Below are positions 8,929 to 15,915 of a DNA stretch of 23,220 bases, one piece after another (position 1 is the stretch's first letter; each line of letters begins with the position of its first letter). This DNA is from JBFHDX01 sp041584475 (GTDB lineage Bacteria > Pseudomonadota > Alphaproteobacteria > UBA8366 > JADFVY01): positions 1 to 23,220 of the forward strand of contig JBFHDX010000058.1 of the NCBI GenBank assembly GCA_041584475.1, read 5' to 3'. Under the pieces are notes generated by a model. That model had not been told where the DNA came from. It searched no databases and worked only from the letters and a program-made list of their open reading frames with translations. Both the position numbers and the translations under genes were made by a program.

Positions 8929-9543
8929 ATGGCCAGCATCTACGATCTCAAGCCGCGGTTTCAGAACCTGATGCGGCCCCTGTGCAGGGGGCTCGCGCGG
9001 GCGGGCGTCAGCGCCAACCAGGTCACCGGCGCTGCGCTCCTCGTCTCCGCCGCCGCCGGCGGGCTGATCCTGTGGCAGCCGGGGCAGCGCTGGCCGCTGC
9101 TGGTGCTGCCGGCCGTCCTGTTCGTGCGCATGGCGCTGAACGCGATCGACGGCATGCTGGCGCGCGAACACGGCATGCGCAGCGCCCTGGGTGCCGTGCT
9201 GAACGAGCTCGGCGACGTCGCCTCGGATGCCGCGCTCTACCTGCCGCTCGCCGTGGTACCCGGCGTTCCGGGCTGGCTCGTCGTCGCTGCCGTCGTCGCC
9301 GGCGTCATCGTCGAGATGGCCGGAGTCGTGGCGCTGCAGATCGGCGCGACGCGCCGCTATGACGGCCCGATGGGCAAGAGCGACCGGGCCTTTGCCTTTG
9401 GGCTGCTGGCTTTTCTGCTAGGCGTCGGGCTTGCGGCCGGCTGGTGGGTCGACCTGCTGCTTGCGCTGGTCCTCGGCCTGTCGGTCGTGACCGTCGTCAA
9501 CCGGGCGCGCCGGGCGCTCGGCGCAGCGGGAGGCGCGCCATGA
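8929..9543 (+). CDS. CDP-alcohol phosphatidyltransferase family protein (YnbA-like)
   Basis: This 204-residue integral membrane protein has about six hydrophobic segments. The family condenses a CDP-linked lipid with an alcohol to make a phospholipid. Seen: N71-x2-D74-G75-x2-A78-R79-x8-G88-x3-N92-x3-D96-x3-D100. Compared with the canonical D-x2-DG-x2-AR-x8-G-x3-D-x3-D, the first and third Asp are Asn and an extra Asp follows one turn later. From memory, E. coli YnbA has the same variant and likewise sits next to a CdsA-like gene. The alcohol substrate (glycerol phosphate, inositol, serine, other) cannot be inferred. It is the first gene of a four-gene cassette, and its stop overlaps the next start by 4 bp (ATGA, 9540-9543). 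There is no obvious ribosome-binding site before the ATG. Confidence 0.85.
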   Translation: MASIYDLKPRFQNLMRPLCRGLARAGVSANQVTGAALLVSAAAGGLILWQPGQRWPLLVLPAVLFVRMALNAIDGMLAREHGMRSALGAVLNELGDVASDAALYLPLAVVPGVPGWLVVAAVVAGVIVEMAGVVALQIGATRRYDGPMGKSDRAFAFGLLAFLLGVGLAAGWWVDLLLALVLGLSVVTVVNRARRALGAAGGAP

Positions 9544-10481
9544 CGCTGAGCGGTCCGCCCCAGCCCGTGCTCGTCGGCGTCGCCGGAATCTTCGGCCTGC
9601 TGGTCGTCGCCAGCGTCATCGCCGTCGTCCTCGGACGGCTGCATCCCGACCGCGATTACGCTGAACTGAGGGCTCGCATCGCGTCCTGGTGGATCATGGT
9701 CGCCATCTTCTCGGTCGCGATCATGCTGAGCCGGACCGTCTCGATCGCCTTTCTCGCCTTCGTCAGCTTCCTCGCCCTCAAGGAGTATCTCTCGCTGATC
9801 CCGACGCGACGCGCCGACCGTCGCGTTCTGTTCTGGGCCTATCTGGCGATCCCCGTGCAGTTCTACTGGATCGGCCTCGGCTGGTACGGGATGTTCATCA
9901 TCTTCGTGCCGGTCTACATGTTCCTGTTCCTGCCCGTCGTCATGATCCGGGTCGGCGAGACCGCGGGGTTCCTGCGCGCCGCCGGCACCCTGCATTGGGG
10001 CCTGATGACGATGGTCTTCAGCCTGAGCCACGCGGCGTTCCTGCTGGCGTTGCCGGAGTCCGGCAATCCGGGGGCAGGGGGCGCCGGACTATTGCTGTTC
10101 CTGGTCTTCCTGACCCAGTTCAACGACGTCGCCCAGTATGTCTGGGGCAAGTTGGCCGGACGCCACAAGGCGGTGCCCGCGGTCAGTCCCAACAAGACCG
10201 TCGAGGGCCTCGCCGGGGGGGTCGCGACCACCGTGCTGCTGGCGTGGCTCCTGGCGCCGTACTACACGCCGCTCGACGGCTGGCAGGCGCCGGTTGCGGG
10301 GCTGCTGATCGGCCTCGCCGGATTTGCCGGCGACGTCACGATCTCGGCGCTGAAGCGCGATCTCGGCATCAAGGATTCCGGCTCGCTGCTGCCGGGCCAC
10401 GGCGGCATTCTCGACCGCGTCGACAGCCTGACCTTCGCCGCCCCGCTGTTCTTCCACTTCGTCTACTACCTGCATTTCTGA
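9540..10481 (+). CDS. Phosphatidate cytidylyltransferase (CdsA-like, YnbB-like)
   Basis: This 313-residue polytopic membrane protein with about eight hydrophobic helices probably makes CDP-diacylglycerol from phosphatidate and CTP. The CdsA signature is complete near residues 269-295: S-x-LKR-x4-KDSG, then PGHGGILDRVD, with the Lys, Asp and His-Gly-Gly residues of the active site. An upstream FNDVAQYVWGK segment and VSPNKTVEG also match CdsA. The ATG at 9540 overlaps the preceding stop (ATGA). The product is exactly the substrate class used by its upstream neighbour, so the two likely act in sequence. The housekeeping CdsA would normally sit with dxr/uppS/bamA, so this is probably a second, dedicated copy; that is inference. 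Confidence 0.88.
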   Translation: MTLSGPPQPVLVGVAGIFGLLVVASVIAVVLGRLHPDRDYAELRARIASWWIMVAIFSVAIMLSRTVSIAFLAFVSFLALKEYLSLIPTRRADRRVLFWAYLAIPVQFYWIGLGWYGMFIIFVPVYMFLFLPVVMIRVGETAGFLRAAGTLHWGLMTMVFSLSHAAFLLALPESGNPGAGGAGLLLFLVFLTQFNDVAQYVWGKLAGRHKAVPAVSPNKTVEGLAGGVATTVLLAWLLAPYYTPLDGWQAPVAGLLIGLAGFAGDVTISALKRDLGIKDSGSLLPGHGGILDRVDSLTFAAPLFFHFVYYLHF

Positions 10482-10497
10482 TGCTCAGGCGGGACCC

Positions 10498-11139
10498 ATG
10501 GTGCGGCTGCTGCGGCTGATGTTCTTCCTGATCGTCGTGCGGCCCCTCGTCCTCGTCGTGCTGGGGCTCAACGTGCGCCACCGGGAGCGGCTGCCGACGA
10601 CCGGCCCGGCGATCGTCGTCGCCAACCACAACAGCCACCTCGACACGCTGGTGCTGATGAGCCTGTTCCCGCTCGGCATGCTGGTGCGCCTGCGACCGGT
10701 CGCGGCCGCCGACTATTTCCTCAAGACGCGGGCGATGGCGTGGTTCGCGACCCGCATCATCGGAATCATCCCGCTGGCGCGAGCGGTCCGCGCCGGTCGC
10801 GGCGACCCGCTTGCGGAGCCGGCGGCGGCGCTTGCCGCCGGCGATATCCTGATCCTGTTTCCCGAGGGCTCGCGCGGTGAGCCGGAGCGCCTCGAGGCGT
10901 TCAAGACCGGCATCGCGCACCTCGCCAGGCGGCGGCCGGAGGCCGCCGTCGTCCCGGTCTTCCTGCACGGGCTCGGCAAGGCGCTGCCGCGCGGCTCTTT
11001 CCTGCTGGTGCCGTTCTTCTGCGACGTACTCGTCGGCGCGGCGATGGCCTGGAGCGGCAGCCGCGACGCGTTCATGGCGGAGCTGGAGCAGCGCTTCGCG
11101 GAGCTGGCGGAGGAAGGACACTTCGCGGCTTGGCAATGA
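10498..11139 (+). CDS. PlsC-like 1-acylglycerol-3-phosphate acyltransferase family protein
   Basis: This 213-residue acyltransferase has an N-terminal hydrophobic anchor (residues 4-24). The catalytic HX4D motif is seen as NHNSHLD (His44, Asp49). The substrate-binding motif FPEGSRGEPE starts near residue 121, and a VVPVFLHGLGKALPRG block follows, as in PlsC proteins. The family transfers an acyl chain to a lysophospholipid, typically making phosphatidate at the inner membrane. Phosphatidate is the substrate of the CdsA-like neighbour, so the cassette order fits one pathway. It starts 16 bp after the CdsA-like stop with an AGGCGGG ribosome-binding sequence and ends with an ATGA overlap into the next gene. 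The true acceptor (glycerolipid or other lyso-lipid) is not decided by the sequence. Confidence 0.86.
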   Translation: MVRLLRLMFFLIVVRPLVLVVLGLNVRHRERLPTTGPAIVVANHNSHLDTLVLMSLFPLGMLVRLRPVAAADYFLKTRAMAWFATRIIGIIPLARAVRAGRGDPLAEPAAALAAGDILILFPEGSRGEPERLEAFKTGIAHLARRRPEAAVVPVFLHGLGKALPRGSFLLVPFFCDVLVGAAMAWSGSRDAFMAELEQRFAELAEEGHFAAWQ

Positions 11140-11681
11140 CGCTGCACATGGCGATGGCCGCGCTCTGGGGCTTCGCCGAGGCGACGCTGTTCTTCATCGT
11201 GCCCGACGTCTGGCTGAGCGCGGTCGCCGTCCGGCACGGTCTCGCACCGGCGTTGCGGGCCTGCGGCTTCGCCCTGGCCGGCGCGATCCTCGGCGGGGCG
11301 CTCATGTATGCGTGGGGCGCGGCCGATGCCGCGACGGCCCGCGCCGTGCTCGACACCCTGCCGGCAATCGGCCCGGCGATGATCGGCGGCGTTCGCGCGT
11401 CGCTCGCCGAGTACGGCGCCGCCGCCCTGTTCGTCGGGCCGCTAACCGGCGTGCCGTACAAGATCTATGCCGTCGAGGCGGCACAGGCCGGCGTCGGCCC
11501 GTGGTCCTTCATCCTTGTGAGCATACCGGCGCGACTGCTCCGCTTCGTGCTGATCGTCGCGGTCGCGGCGCTGTTGTCGGGCCGGCTGTCGAGGTTTCTC
11601 GATCGGCGCGCGAGGACGGCGCTGCTGCTCGCCGTGTGGTCGGGATTCTACGCCGTCTATCTGGTGCGCGTTCCGGGCTAG
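11136..11681 (+). CDS. Small integral membrane protein, possibly DedA/VTT-like
   Basis: This 181-residue hydrophobic protein has about five predicted membrane segments and no signal peptide. A conserved-looking N-terminus WGFAEATLFFIVPD and a central block FVGPLTGVPYKIYAVEAA resemble the re-entrant loop regions of DedA/VTT (SNARE-associated) proteins, with Gly/Pro in place of the usual F-x3-R-x3-PG pattern. The relationship is suggestive rather than firm. DedA-family proteins are implicated in flipping phospholipids or undecaprenyl phosphate. That would suit a cassette making a lipid on the inner leaflet, but this is inference. The ATG at 11136 overlaps the acyltransferase stop (ATGA). Its TAG stop overlaps the convergent trpF stop in the palindrome CTAG. 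Confidence 0.7.
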   Translation: MTLHMAMAALWGFAEATLFFIVPDVWLSAVAVRHGLAPALRACGFALAGAILGGALMYAWGAADAATARAVLDTLPAIGPAMIGGVRASLAEYGAAALFVGPLTGVPYKIYAVEAAQAGVGPWSFILVSIPARLLRFVLIVAVAALLSGRLSRFLDRRARTALLLAVWSGFYAVYLVRVPG

Positions 11682-12328
11682 CCGATCGCCGCCACCGCCT
11701 CGAGGAAAGCCCTGATCTTCTCGGGATTCTTGCGGCCGGGCCGGTCCTCGACCCCCGACGAGGTATCGACATAGCGCGCCCGCGAAAGCCGCACGGCCGT
11801 GGCCACGTTGGTGGCGGTCAGGCCGCCGGCCAGCATCCAGGGCAGCGGGAAGTCCCAATCCTTGAGGAGCAGCCAGTCGAAGGCCAGCGCGTTGCCGCCG
11901 GGAAGGGTGTCCGGCATGTCCTTCGGCGGCTTGGCGTCGAACATGAGCCAGTCGGCAACGCCGAAATAGGCGGGCGCGCGCTCGAGGTCCTGCGGTCCGG
12001 CAACGGAAATGACCTTCATCATCTTGATGCCGGTGCGCCGCCGCAGCGCCGCGACACGGTCCGGCGATTCGCCGCCGTGCAGCTGCAGCATGTCCAGCGG
12101 GACCCGCTCGAGGACCGTGTCGATGGCCGCGTCGTCGGCGTCGACGAACAGGCCCACCCGGCCGGTTCCGGGCGGCACCAGCGCCGCCAGGCGCGCCGCC
12201 TCGCCCGGGCTGACGGCACGCGGGCTGCGCGCGTAGAACACCAGGCCGACGAACGCCGCGCCGCTCGCGACCGCGGCGTTGACCGCGACCTCGTCGCTCA
12301 GACCGCAGATCTTGGCGCGCACGGTCAT
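11678..12328 (-). CDS. trpF: Phosphoribosylanthranilate isomerase
   Basis: This 216-residue TIM-barrel enzyme catalyses the Amadori rearrangement of phosphoribosylanthranilate in tryptophan synthesis. The catalytic Cys is in VRAKICGL (Cys8) and the catalytic Asp is in WLMFDAKPP. Substrate-binding MLQLHGGESP and MLAGGLTATNV, plus the phosphate site VDTSSGVE, are also visible. The ATG at 12328 overlaps the pyrF stop by 4 bp (ATGA, 12325-12328), so a much longer open frame upstream is ignored. trpF ends the aroA-to-trpF block; its usual partner trpB is displaced about 3 kb. There is no space for a terminator before the convergent membrane-protein gene, whose stop it overlaps. Confidence 0.95.
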   Translation of the reverse strand: MTVRAKICGLSDEVAVNAAVASGAAFVGLVFYARSPRAVSPGEAARLAALVPPGTGRVGLFVDADDAAIDTVLERVPLDMLQLHGGESPDRVAALRRRTGIKMMKVISVAGPQDLERAPAYFGVADWLMFDAKPPKDMPDTLPGGNALAFDWLLLKDWDFPLPWMLAGGLTATNVATAVRLSRARYVDTSSGVEDRPGRKNPEKIRAFLEAVAAIG

Positions 12329-13050
12329 TCGCCTCGCAGGTCCCGCAGAATTGCACCCGCCGCATCGGCCGGCCGCCGCGCAGCGGTGATCGGCCGCCCG
12401 ATCACCAGCCAGTCGGCGCCGGCAGCGATCGCCTCGCGCGGCGTCATGACCCGTTTCTGGTCGCCCGCCGCCGCCCCCTGCGGACGGATGCCGGGTACCA
12501 CGAGCGTGAAATCGGCACCGCAGGCCTGGCGGATCGCCGCTATCTCGTGCGGCGAGCAGACGACGCCGTCGAGCCGGCACGACCGGGCCAGTCGCGCCAG
12601 CCGAACCGCCTGCTCCGATGCGGGGCGGGCCTGGCCGACCGCCTCGAGGTCGGAATCGTCGAGGCTGGTCAGCACCGTGACGGCGATCACCAGCGGCCGG
12701 CCGACGCCCAGCTTGGCGGCCTCGGCGGCGGCGGCGGCGCGCGCCGCCCGCATCATCGCCGGCCCGCCCGCCGCGTGCACGTTCAGCATCATCGGCCGCA
12801 GCGCGACGACGGCGCGCACCGCGCCGGCGACGGTATTGGGAATGTCGTGGAATTTGAGGTCGAGGAAAAGGTCGTCGCCGCCGCGGGCCACCTCGCGGAT
12901 GCCCTGCGGACCGTGCGCGTTGAAGAATTCGAGCCCGAGCTTGACGCCGCCGACGGCACCCGCGAGTCCGGCGACGAGCGACTTCGCTTCGTCGACCTGC
13001 GGCGTATCGACGGCGACGAGAATAGGATTGTGCGGCGCGCGGTGGGTCAC
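12325..13050 (-). CDS. pyrF: Orotidine 5'-phosphate decarboxylase
   Basis: This 241-residue TIM-barrel enzyme decarboxylates OMP to UMP, the last step of de novo pyrimidine synthesis. The catalytic array is seen: VDTPQ near the N-terminus, GGVKLGLEFF (Lys), and the signature LFLDLKFHDIPNTV with Asp-x-Lys-x2-Asp. The phosphate-binding PGIRPQG and IGRPIT segments are near the C-terminus. The start is a GTG at 13050 giving VTHRAPHNPILVAVD; no in-frame ATG gives a better family length. The ribosome-binding site is weak (GGGAC). It is directly coupled to trpF by an ATGA overlap and follows lapA after 91 bp. Confidence 0.94.
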   Translation of the reverse strand: MTHRAPHNPILVAVDTPQVDEAKSLVAGLAGAVGGVKLGLEFFNAHGPQGIREVARGGDDLFLDLKFHDIPNTVAGAVRAVVALRPMMLNVHAAGGPAMMRAARAAAAAEAAKLGVGRPLVIAVTVLTSLDDSDLEAVGQARPASEQAVRLARLARSCRLDGVVCSPHEIAAIRQACGADFTLVVPGIRPQGAAAGDQKRVMTPREAIAAGADWLVIGRPITAARRPADAAGAILRDLRGE

Positions 13051-13141
13051 GTCCCGGTTCCAGTGCGACGGTCCTCGCCGCCCGGTTTACACCAGTGCTG
13101 CGCTCCGGCAAACCGGCAATCGCCGGCGCCCGGTCCGCGGC

Positions 13142-13516
13142 TCAGGCTGCGGTGCTGTCGGTACCGACCGGCGCCGGCAGGCTTGCCGCTTGCGGCTGCG
13201 TCGCGCGGGCGGCCGCGGTCTCGCGCTCGGCCTCGCTTGCCCGGCGGCGCAGATCCTCGATCTCGATGTCGCGGCGGCGCACCGCGCGCTCCGCCGCGCG
13301 AGCCCGCGCCCGGGCCCGTCCGCCGCTGAACCAGGCGACGAAGCCGCCGGCAAGAAAGCCGATCCCGAGTCCGCCGAGGGCGATGAGATAGACCGGGACG
13401 TCGAGCTTGAAGGGCAGCGGCCAGAGACCAACCGCGACCGTGTCGAGGTTGGACACCGCGAACAGCGCCACGACCACCATCAGCGGCCCGGCGAGCAGCC
13501 AGTAGATCAGTCTCAT
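13142..13516 (-). CDS. lapA: LapA-domain (DUF1049) inner-membrane protein
   Basis: This 124-residue protein has two hydrophobic helices (about 2-24 and 42-64) and then a cytoplasmic, Arg/Glu-rich stretch (about 68-105) likely to form a coiled coil, with an Ala/Pro-rich tail. The order matches LapA of the lipopolysaccharide assembly pair LapA-LapB, which in E. coli tunes LpxC turnover and LPS amounts. Members of this domain family are found beside ihfB and pyrF in many proteobacteria, as here (22 bp after ihfB). No lapB is adjacent. The symbol rests on domain layout and position, not on a diagnostic catalytic motif. Confidence 0.75.
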   Translation of the reverse strand: MRLIYWLLAGPLMVVVALFAVSNLDTVAVGLWPLPFKLDVPVYLIALGGLGIGFLAGGFVAWFSGGRARARARAAERAVRRRDIEIEDLRRRASEAERETAAARATQPQAASLPAPVGTDSTAA

Positions 13517-13538
13517 CGTGCGGCGAGTCGCCCGACGC

Positions 13539-13826
13539 TCATTCCGAGCCCGAGTTCACCAGTTCGCGGAGTTGCTTGCCCGTCTTGAAGAACGGAACCG
13601 TCTTCGGTTCGACATGTACCGTGGCGCCGGTTCGCGGATTGCGGCCGATGCGCGCGTCGCGATGCTTCACCGAGAAGGTCCCGAAGCCGCGCAACTCGAC
13701 CCGGTCACCGCGCTCAAGCGCCGCTGAAATCTCTTCGAAAACCGTGCTTACGATGCGTTCCACATCCCTGTGGTACAGGTGCGGATGGCTCTCCGCCAAT
13801 CTTTGAATCAATTCCGATTTTGTCAT
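13539..13826 (-). CDS. ihfB: Integration host factor subunit beta
   Basis: This 95-residue DNA-bending HU/IHF-family protein forms the IHF heterodimer with IhfA. It begins MTKSELIQRLAE and carries RVELRGFGTFSVKHRDAR. The DNA-intercalating beta arm RNPRTGATVHVEPK, with its key proline and arginine, is present, then VPFFKTGKQLRE. The YHRDVERIVSTVFEEI helix favours IHF-beta over HU or IHF-alpha, and the place between rpsA and lapA is the standard ihfB location. The ATG at 13826 has AGAGGGG about 11 nt upstream. A separate promoter is likely because a terminator-like hairpin separates it from rpsA. Confidence 0.95.
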   Translation of the reverse strand: MTKSELIQRLAESHPHLYHRDVERIVSTVFEEISAALERGDRVELRGFGTFSVKHRDARIGRNPRTGATVHVEPKTVPFFKTGKQLRELVNSGSE

Positions 13827-13915
13827 TCAGGACGCCCCTCTTTTCGCAAGGCAACGCCGGTCCGCAAAGACCTGCCCCTTCCCGGGCGGCTGCGATCCTT
13901 GCGCCCAATCGGCAA

Positions 13916-13944
13916 AGCGTGCCAAAGCGCGCCGGGCCCGTCAA
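13916..13944 (-). promoter_or_regulatory. Putative ihfB promoter
   Basis: In the 227 bp gap between rpsA and ihfB, the - strand has TTGACG (13944-13939) and, after 17 bp, CACGCT (13921-13916). The -35 is good and the -10 is poor. The inferred start would be near 13908, with a leader of about 80 nt. Motif match only. Confidence 0.3.
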
Positions 13945-13997
13945 GCGTTAAGCCCGCGCGAACAAACACCAATTTCAGGATTGGCAGCGCGCCGAAG

Positions 13998-14029
13998 GCG
14001 AAACCGGCCCGCCGCAAGAGGCGGGCCGG
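13998..14029 (-). terminator. Hairpin terminator downstream of rpsA
   Basis: A perfect 10 bp stem (CCGGCCCGCC / GGCGGGCCGG, 14004-14029) with a 6 nt loop lies 25 bp after the rpsA stop. On the - strand it is followed by TTTCGCC, a short U-tract. It probably attenuates or ends rpsA transcription before ihfB. Confidence 0.6.
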
Positions 14030-14053
14030 CCGTCCGGCGAGGCCCGGCGACTG

Positions 14054-15772
14054 CTACTTCTCGCTGTCGCTGTCGGCCTGCTGTTCCTTCTGTTTCGACT
14101 TGATCGCGGCGCCGAGGATATCGCCCAGCGACGCGCCGGAGTCCGAGCTGCCGTACTCCTCCATCGCCTTCTTTTCCTCCTCGACCTCGCGCGCCTTGAT
14201 CGACAGCGTGAGCTTGCGCGTCGACTTGTCGATCGAGGTGACCTTGGCGTCGACCTTCTCGCCGACCGCGAAACGGTCCGGCCGCTGCTCGGAGCGATCG
14301 CGCGAGAGATCCGCCTTGCGGATGAATCCGGGCATCGCCTCGTTGACCAGGACCTCGATGCCGTTGTCGAGCACCTTCGAGACCGTGCAGGTCACGATCG
14401 AACCCTTCTTCACGGACTTCATGCCGCTCTCGAACGGATCGCTCGTCAGCTGCTTGATGCCGAGACTGATGCGCTCCTTGGCGATGTCGACGTCGAGCAC
14501 CTTGACCTTGACGACGTCGCCCTTGGAATAGCCGGCCATCGCCTCTTCACCCGACTTGTCCCAGCCGATGTCGGACATGTGCACCATGCCGTCGATATCG
14601 CCGGGCAGCCCGACGAAAAGGCCGAATTCCGTGATGTTCTTGATGTCGCCCTCGAGTTCGGTGCCGGCCGGGTGTTCGGCCATGAAGGTCTCCCACGGAT
14701 TGTCCAGACACTGCTTGAGGCCGAGGCTGATGCGTCGCTTCTGCGGATCGACGTCAAGCACCATGACCTCGACTTCCTGGCTGGTCGAGACGATCTTGCC
14801 GGGGTGGACGTTCTTCTTGGTCCAGCTCATCTCGGAGACGTGGACGAGGCCCTCGATACCGGGTTCGAGCTCGACGAAGGCACCGTAGTCGGCGATGTTC
14901 GTGACCCGGCCCTTGAGCTTAGTGCTGACCGGATATTTTGTCTCGACACCCTCCCACGGGTCCGCCTCGAGCTGCTTCATGCCGAGACTGATGCGCTGGG
15001 TCTCCGGATTGAAGCGAATGACCTGCACCTCGACGGTCTGCCCGATCTGCAACGCCTCGGACGGATGATTGATGCGCTGCCACGCGATGTCGGTGACGTG
15101 CAGCAGGCCGTCGACGCCGCCGAGGTCGACGAAGGCGCCGTAGTCGGTGATGTTCTTCACCACGCCCTTGAGTACCTGGCCCTCCTTGAGGTTCTCGATC
15201 AGCTCGCTGCGGGCCTCGGCGCGGCTCTCCTCGAGGACAGCGCGACGCGAAACCACGATGTTGCCGCGACTGCGATCCATCTTCAGGATCTGGAACGGCT
15301 GCGGCGTACCCATGAGCGGGCTGACGTCGCGCACCGGCCGAATATCGACCTGACTGCCCGGGAGGAACGCGCTGACGCCGGAGAGGTCGACCGTGAAGCC
15401 GCCCTTGACGCGGCTGAAGATCACGCCGGTCACGCGCTCGTTGTTGCGGAACGCGACCTCGAGCTGGCCCCAGGCTTCCTCGCGCCGCGCCTTCTCGCGC
15501 GACAGCATGACCTCGCCGTTGCGGTCCTCCATGCGCTCGAGGAAGACCTCGACGATGTCGCCGCGCTTGAGCTCGGGCTTCTGTCCCGGCGCCGCGAACT
15601 CCTTGAGCGGTACGCGTCCTTCGGCCTTGAGGCCGACGTCGATGACGACGTAGTCGTTGTCGACACCGATGACGGTACCCGGAATGACCGATCCCTCGAG
15701 GCCCTCGTTGGCGACGAGGGTCTCCTCGAGCAGTGCGGCGAAACTCTCTTTCTCGGCGGCCTGTTTAGCCAT
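14054..15772 (-). CDS. rpsA: 30S ribosomal protein S1
   Basis: This 572-residue RNA-binding protein brings mRNA to the 30S subunit. Six S1 (OB-fold) repeats are visible. They start near residues 25, 110, 200 (LKGVVKNITDYGAFVDL), 286 (LKGRVTNIADYGAFVEL), 372 (LEGDIKNITEFGLFVGL) and 460 (VTCTVSKVLDNGIEVLV). The two N-terminal repeats are divergent and lack the classic aromatic RNA-binding residues, as expected for ribosome docking. The frame is open 39 codons further upstream. The ATG at 15772 was chosen because the protein then starts MAKQAAEKESFAALLEE and the upstream codons do not resemble S1. AAAGGA lies about 12 nt before it. It follows cmk after 143 bp, the widespread cmk-rpsA pairing. 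The tail is charged (SDSEK end). Confidence 0.97.
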   Translation of the reverse strand: MAKQAAEKESFAALLEETLVANEGLEGSVIPGTVIGVDNDYVVIDVGLKAEGRVPLKEFAAPGQKPELKRGDIVEVFLERMEDRNGEVMLSREKARREEAWGQLEVAFRNNERVTGVIFSRVKGGFTVDLSGVSAFLPGSQVDIRPVRDVSPLMGTPQPFQILKMDRSRGNIVVSRRAVLEESRAEARSELIENLKEGQVLKGVVKNITDYGAFVDLGGVDGLLHVTDIAWQRINHPSEALQIGQTVEVQVIRFNPETQRISLGMKQLEADPWEGVETKYPVSTKLKGRVTNIADYGAFVELEPGIEGLVHVSEMSWTKKNVHPGKIVSTSQEVEVMVLDVDPQKRRISLGLKQCLDNPWETFMAEHPAGTELEGDIKNITEFGLFVGLPGDIDGMVHMSDIGWDKSGEEAMAGYSKGDVVKVKVLDVDIAKERISLGIKQLTSDPFESGMKSVKKGSIVTCTVSKVLDNGIEVLVNEAMPGFIRKADLSRDRSEQRPDRFAVGEKVDAKVTSIDKSTRKLTLSIKAREVEEEKKAMEEYGSSDSGASLGDILGAAIKSKQKEQQADSDSEK

Positions 15773-15915
15773 ATTCGTCTGTCGTCCTTTCAACTCTGCG
15801 ATTTCCGGCCGACCGGTTGTTTCCGGCGGTCTGTCACCCGTTGTCCGCGCGCCGACGACCCCTCGCGGCCGTGCGGCACGATGCTCCATTCCTTGGCGTC
15901 CCGGAGCGCCGTCGC

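Noticed and set aside
8929..11681. Mobile-element origin of the lipid cassette
   Set aside because: No integrase, transposase, terminal repeat, target duplication or tRNA target is visible at its edges, and its base composition looks like the neighbours.
13100..13141. Small inverted repeats between lapA and pyrF (CCGGC-AATC-GCCGG)
   Set aside because: The stem is only 5 bp with no T-run and such GC-rich pairs are common here; not convincing as terminator or operator.
10877..13588. Long + strand open frame across plsC-like, membrane-protein, trpF and pyrF genes
   Set aside because: It runs through four recognised genes in wrong frames or strands and has no recognisable motif.
14640..15190. 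Internal similarity within rpsA that could look like a tandem duplication
   Set aside because: These are the S1 domains 3-5 of a normal ribosomal protein S1, not a recent repeat.
15773..15915. Search for an S1 autoregulatory leader or promoter before rpsA
   Set aside because: Two GCCGGAAA stretches and a weak hairpin after cmk were seen, but no promoter or known leader structure could be supported.
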